A stretch of 64,000 nucleotides of DNA from Sinorhizobium sp. 6-70 (GTDB lineage: Bacteria; Pseudomonadota; Alphaproteobacteria; Rhizobiales; Rhizobiaceae), in contig NZ_JASKLS010000013.1 in assembly GCF_030124375.1 (NCBI RefSeq), positions 1-64,000 on the forward strand. The letters run 5' to 3'. Position numbers and translations under genes: made by a program. Each line of letters opens with the position of its first letter. Position 1 is the first letter of the stretch. Shown piece by piece: positions 60,581-64,000 of this stretch. The notes under the pieces are model-generated. The model worked only from the letters and a program-made list of their open reading frames with translations. It did not search any database and was not told the origin of the DNA.

Positions 60581-61427
60581 TATCAATCGAAACAAGCTCA
60601 ACCACGAGCGGCTCAGCGGCCTGGTCGCGCTTGTCACGGGCGCGGCGGGCGGCATCGGTCTTGCCGTCTGCCGGCGTCTTGCGGCCGAGGGTGCCCGCAT
60701 CCTGATGACGGATCTCGACGGAACGCGGTTGGCCGCGGCTGCCGATGTCCTTCGTGCGAATGGGGCCGAGGTCGATACCGTGGTCGCCGACCTCGCGAAG
60801 AAAGGCGAGCGGGACCGGCTGGTTCCCGCCGCAGTCGAGCGCTGGGGGCGGTTCGACATCCTCGTCAACAATGCGGCCTTTCACGGCGAGCGGCGGACTT
60901 TCCTCGACGCCTCCGAGGAGGAGTTCGAGCAGATCTTCGCCGTGAACGTCATGGCGACTGCCGCACTTTGCCGGGCGGCAGCCAGGGCGATGCAGGCGCA
61001 AGGCGCTGCTGGCGCGATCGTCAATATCGGCTCGATCCAGGCCGGCTTGCCGGTGCCGACCTATGCGGCCTATGTGGCGAGCAAGGGCGCCGTCGCGGCA
61101 CTGACACGCGCACTGGCGGTTGAGCTGGCCCCGGCCGGCATTCGGGTCAACGCGGTCCTGCCAGGCGTGATCGCGACCGAGGCTTTCAAGCAGGCACTCG
61201 CCGATGGTGCGGATGCCAAACGGCAGATGCCGATGACGGCGGCACTGCTCGAGCGTCAGGGCGAGGCTGCGGAAGTGGCTGCGGCCGTCACCTTCCTCGC
61301 TTCCTCTGACGCATCCTTCATCACTGGCGCCGCGCTACCCGTTGACGGCGGCCGCAGCATCAGCCGCAAGGCTGACCCATTTGAACAGTCCTTCGGTGAC
61401 AGAACTGAATCAGGAATTCCGGAATGA
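60573..61427 (+). CDS. Short-chain dehydrogenase, NAD-type, candidate sugar dehydrogenase
   Basis: 284 residues from GTG 60573. Classical SDR: TGAAGGIGLAV (residues 22-32), D47 after strand 2 favouring NAD(H), NNAAFHG, catalytic S154, Y167 and K171 (YAAYVASKG), and LPVDGG near the end. Embedded between permease and ATPase genes of the importer, so tied to the imported sugar. It would oxidise the aldose to a lactone, the substrate of the SMP-30 protein. Sulfoquinovose dehydrogenases of known sulfo-ED clusters are SDRs, which fits but does not prove the case. Confidence 0.92.
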   Translation: MPDINRNKLNHERLSGLVALVTGAAGGIGLAVCRRLAAEGARILMTDLDGTRLAAAADVLRANGAEVDTVVADLAKKGERDRLVPAAVERWGRFDILVNNAAFHGERRTFLDASEEEFEQIFAVNVMATAALCRAAARAMQAQGAAGAIVNIGSIQAGLPVPTYAAYVASKGAVAALTRALAVELAPAGIRVNAVLPGVIATEAFKQALADGADAKRQMPMTAALLERQGEAAEVAAAVTFLASSDASFITGAALPVDGGRSISRKADPFEQSFGDRTESGIPE

Positions 61428-62521
61428 CCAAAATCGTGCTGCGCAATGTCGAGAAGCACTACGGCGCCGTGTCCGTTCTTCGCGACTGCAATCTGGAAAT
61501 CAACGAAGGCGAATTCATCGTCCTCGTCGGCCCTTCGGGATCGGGCAAGACTACGCTGCTGCGCATTATAGCGGGGCTGGAGCATATCACCGCGGGGGAC
61601 CTCTTTTTCGGCGAGCGCCGCGTCAATGATGTTGACGTCGGCGACCGGGACATAGCGATGGTGTTCCAGAACTATGGCCTCTACCCGCACATGTCGGTCT
61701 ACGACAACATGGCGTTCGGCCTGAAGCGTCGCAAAATGCCGACCGACGAGATTGACAGGCGCGTGCGCAAGTCGGCCGAGATGCTCAATATCGCACCCTA
61801 CCTTGAACGCCGGCCGCGGCAGCTTTCGGGCGGGCAGCGTCAGCGCGTCGCGCTCGGGCGCGCCATCGTCCGCGATCCAAAGGTCTTCCTGCTCGACGAG
61901 CCGCTCTCCAACCTCGACGCCCATCTGCGCGTCCAGATGCGTACGGAAATCATGAAGGTGCATCGAGCGGTATCGGCGACGGCAGTTTATGTCACGCACG
62001 ACCAGGTCGAGGCCCTGACGATGGGTGACCGCATCGTCGTCATGGCGGAAGGTCGCATCCATCAGGTCGGCACCCCCGACGAACTCTATGACAGCCCGGA
62101 CAACAAGTTCGTCGCTTCTTTCATCGGGACGCCCGCGATGGGCTTCTTCGACTGCCCCGCGGCGCAGATGAACGGTAACGGCGAGGCGGCGGCTGTCGCA
62201 CCGCGGGTTCGCCTGACCGATGCACAGCGCGGGCTCCTGCCGCGGAACGGAAACGCGAAGGTGACGATCGGCATCCGCCCCGAACGGCTTACGCTCGCGC
62301 AGGCAGGAGACGAGACGGCAGACATCCTGCTTCCCGGCAGGGTCGACGCCGTCGAGATGCTCGGCTCGGAGCAGTATGTGCACTTCTTCGTGGAGGGCGG
62401 TGAACTGACCGCGCGCGTACCACGCGAACAGCAGGTCAGGGCCGGCGATGCCGTTACGTTCCGTGCTGACGCAAAGCACCTCTACCTTTTCGATCCGGAA
62501 AGCGGCGCGGCGCTGCGGTAG
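61424..62521 (+). CDS. Sugar ABC importer ATPase (MalK/UgpC type)
   Basis: 365 residues, ATG overlapping the SDR stop by four bases. Walker A GPSGSGKTT, signature LSGGQRQR, Walker B VFLLDEPLSN, switch VTHDQVEALTMGDR; C-terminal TOBE-type regulatory domain from about residue 240. It energises the importer encoded upstream. A 135-base gap follows before the dehydratase gene. Confidence 0.94.
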   Translation: MTKIVLRNVEKHYGAVSVLRDCNLEINEGEFIVLVGPSGSGKTTLLRIIAGLEHITAGDLFFGERRVNDVDVGDRDIAMVFQNYGLYPHMSVYDNMAFGLKRRKMPTDEIDRRVRKSAEMLNIAPYLERRPRQLSGGQRQRVALGRAIVRDPKVFLLDEPLSNLDAHLRVQMRTEIMKVHRAVSATAVYVTHDQVEALTMGDRIVVMAEGRIHQVGTPDELYDSPDNKFVASFIGTPAMGFFDCPAAQMNGNGEAAAVAPRVRLTDAQRGLLPRNGNAKVTIGIRPERLTLAQAGDETADILLPGRVDAVEMLGSEQYVHFFVEGGELTARVPREQQVRAGDAVTFRADAKHLYLFDPESGAALR

Positions 62522-62656
62522 CGCCGTGCCTCGCACTTCTTCCGCGATCGGTACTGTCGCCAAACGACACCCGCGCCCGGCCTGCGAAAGCCCAGGCGCG
62601 TCGGGTGATGCAGTTGCGGACCTTGCCGGTCCTCTCATGAAATCAGGAGCATAGTT

Positions 62657-63823
62657 ATGTCTCGCATAGCCAGCATTGAAACCTTCCGCGTTCCCCCGCG
62701 GTGGATCTTCGTCCGGGTGACGACGGATGATGGTCTCACCGGTTGGGGCGAATCCATCATTCCGAAGCGCGCCCGTGCCGTCGTTGCGGCGATCGAGGAC
62801 ATGGCCGCCAATCTTAAGGGCGTCGATGTTTCGCGGATCGAGGACATAGCGCAGCGCCTCCGCCGTGGCGCCTTTTTCCGCCACGGGCCGATCCTCGCAA
62901 CGGCGGCGGCCGGCATCGAACAGGCATTGTGGGACATCAAGGGCCAACGCGCCGACATGCCCGTCTACGAGTTCCTCGGCGGCGCCGTGCGCAATCACGT
63001 GCGTGCCTATGCCTGGATCGGCGGAGACAGTCCGAATGATATCGTCGAGCATGCGCGCAAGCGGATGGAAGAGGGCTTCACCGCAGTCAAGATGAACGCC
63101 ACGCCGGCGTTGGGGCACATCGGCCAGCGGAACGTGATCGACGCCGCCGCCGCGCGCATGGGCGCTTTGCGCGATGCCTTCGGCAACAAGCTCGATATCG
63201 CCCTCGACCTCCACGGGCGCGTCCATCGCGCCGCCCTGAAGCCGCTGCTGGCCGAGCTGGAACAGTTCCACCCGATGTGGGTCGAGGAGGCGACGACCCC
63301 GGAGAACGAGGAAACGCTGAAGATGTTGGCAAGCGCCGCGCGCTCCATTCCCGTCGCGACCGGCGAGCGGCTCAATTCGCGCTGGGAGTTCAAGCGGGTG
63401 CTCGATACCGGTGCGATCGACATCATCCAGCCGGACGTCTCGATCACCGGACTGTTCGAGCTGGAGAAGATTGCCCGCATGGCCGAGGTCTACGACGTGG
63501 CGGTCGCGCCGCACTGCCCGAACGGGCCGATATCGCTTGCGGCGTCGCTGCAAGTGGGCTTCTGCTGCCCGAACATCGTCATCCAGGAACAGAGCCTCGG
63601 GCTGCACTATCACGCGGGGTTTGCTGGACTGCCCAAAGCCGACCTGCTCGACTATCTGAAGGACACCAAGCCGCTGACCACGGCCGACGGCGTCTTTGCT
63701 CTGAACGATGCGCCCGGCCTCGGCATCGTGCTGGACGAGGAAGGAATTGTCGCGAAGCAGCAGGACTGGCGCCTGCCCGATGCCGACTGGACCCATCCCG
63801 ACGGCACCTATGCGGAATGGTGA
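62657..63823 (+). CDS. Enolase-superfamily dehydratase (galactonate dehydratase type)
   Basis: 388 residues of the mandelate racemase/muconate lactonising family. Metal ligands and bases align with DgoD: D184 and H186 (DLHGRVH), E210/E211 (WVEEATTPE), E237 (TGERLNSRW) and H286 (APHCPNGPIS). It would remove water from an aldonic acid to give a 2-keto-3-deoxy acid, the substrate of the HpaI aldolase. AGGAG lies 10 bases before ATG 62657. In the sulfo-ED reading it would replace the IlvD/Edd-type sulfogluconate dehydratase; a plain galactonate dehydratase is the alternative. Confidence 0.9.
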   Translation: MSRIASIETFRVPPRWIFVRVTTDDGLTGWGESIIPKRARAVVAAIEDMAANLKGVDVSRIEDIAQRLRRGAFFRHGPILATAAAGIEQALWDIKGQRADMPVYEFLGGAVRNHVRAYAWIGGDSPNDIVEHARKRMEEGFTAVKMNATPALGHIGQRNVIDAAAARMGALRDAFGNKLDIALDLHGRVHRAALKPLLAELEQFHPMWVEEATTPENEETLKMLASAARSIPVATGERLNSRWEFKRVLDTGAIDIIQPDVSITGLFELEKIARMAEVYDVAVAPHCPNGPISLAASLQVGFCCPNIVIQEQSLGLHYHAGFAGLPKADLLDYLKDTKPLTTADGVFALNDAPGLGIVLDEEGIVAKQQDWRLPDADWTHPDGTYAEW

Positions 63824-64000
63824 CGCGCTTGTAAGGCTCTCGGCGGGGGACCTCGTTCTCACTCTCGCGCCGCATATCGGCGGTTCGGTCGCGGGCTTCA
63901 CGAAATCCGGGGCCGACCTGATGCGTCGGACCCCGCCTGAGGCACTGGAGAAAGGCATTGTGCGTCAAACGAGCGCCTTCCCGCTCGTGCCTTACTCCAA
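63810..64000 (+). CDS. Aldose 1-epimerase family protein, N-terminal part
   Basis: The window ends within this gene; 63 residues are visible. ATG 63810 overlaps the dehydratase by 14 bases. The start VRLSAGDLVLTLAPHIGGSVAGF and the SAFPLVPYS motif are those of galactose mutarotase-like proteins, which interconvert sugar anomers. With the ABC importer and SDR it completes a sugar-processing set; known sulfoquinovose clusters include such a mutarotase. Confidence 0.85.
   Translation, partial: MRNGDALVRLSAGDLVLTLAPHIGGSVAGFTKSGADLMRRTPPEALEKGIVRQTSAFPLVPYS

Noticed and set aside
61256..63958. 900-codon open frame on the minus strand
   Set aside because: Antisense shadow spanning the SDR, ATPase and dehydratase genes; no family resemblance.
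1..64000. CRISPR array, prophage or transposase
   Set aside because: No regularly spaced direct repeats, phage genes or transposase motifs were seen; the repeats present are dispersed palindromes.

Overview
The window is about 64 kb of GC-rich alphaproteobacterial DNA. It most resembles a Sinorhizobium/Ensifer replicon of the accessory (megaplasmid or chromid) kind. The reasons are the Rhizobiaceae-type codon use, many copies of palindromic intergenic elements of the RIME/mosaic type between genes, a dense load of ABC sugar transporters with catabolic operons, and a formate dehydrogenase-selenium island (fdoGHI-fdhE-selA-sel1-selB-selC) in an order I know from the S. meliloti symbiotic megaplasmid. 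Species assignment is inference; no rRNA, replication or symbiosis gene is present.

Layout. 1-7.7 kb: end of an alpha/beta hydrolase, a Tat-exported metallo-beta-lactamase-fold hydrolase, a fused HyuA-HyuB oxoprolinase/hydantoinase, and a LysR regulator divergent from a glutathione S-transferase that is followed by an FMN-binding oxidase-like protein. 7.8-20.8 kb: selenium island with selD and an exported transglutaminase-like protein on the minus strand; then, on the plus strand, a selenocysteine-containing formate dehydrogenase (in-frame UGA at 11231-11233 with a SECIS-like hairpin), its maturation factor FdhE, SelA, a Sel1-repeat protein, SelB and tRNA-Sec, which lies inside the 3' end of the selB reading frame. 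20.9-30.3 kb: hexuronate catabolism (uxuA and a GntR regulator on the minus strand; uxaC, a four-gene ABC importer and uxuB on the plus strand). 30.6-39.8 kb: a lone glycosyltransferase, then a ribose-type ABC importer with LacI regulator, Gfo/Idh/MocA oxidoreductase and SDR. 40-50.3 kb: DUF2934 protein, 5-formyl-THF cyclo-ligase, a MetB-like enzyme, 1-Cys peroxiredoxin with divergent LysR, cysJ-cysI sulfite reductase and an HPP-CBS membrane protein. 50.3-64 kb: sulfolactate desulfonation operon (suyA-suyB-exporter-slcC-comC), a GntR/HutC regulator, and a divergent sugar-acid cluster (SMP-30 lactonase + HpcH/HpaI aldolase on the minus strand; ABC importer, SDR, enolase-superfamily dehydratase and aldose epimerase on the plus strand, cut by the window end).

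The most notable finding is in the last region. A 22-bp sequence occurs identically (inverted) in both divergent promoter regions, between suyA and the GntR gene (54796-54817) and between the aldolase and the ABC importer (57456-57477). One GntR protein therefore probably controls both gene sets. Read together, importer, mutarotase, NAD-type SDR, lactonase, dehydratase and HpaI aldolase match the steps of a sulfoglycolytic Entner-Doudoroff route for sulfoquinovose. SlcC/ComC plus SuyAB would then take the C3 product sulfolactate on to pyruvate and sulfite, giving potentially complete one-organism degradation. The dehydratase belongs to the mandelate racemase/galactonate dehydratase family rather than the IlvD/Edd family I know from sulfo-ED clusters. 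A sulfolactaldehyde dehydrogenase and a sulfoquinovosidase are not in the window and could lie beyond its right edge. The substrate is inferred, not shown.

The repeats are informative too: in four places (after gst, fdoI, fdhE and cysI) the gene's TAG stop codon is the first triplet of the palindromic element.
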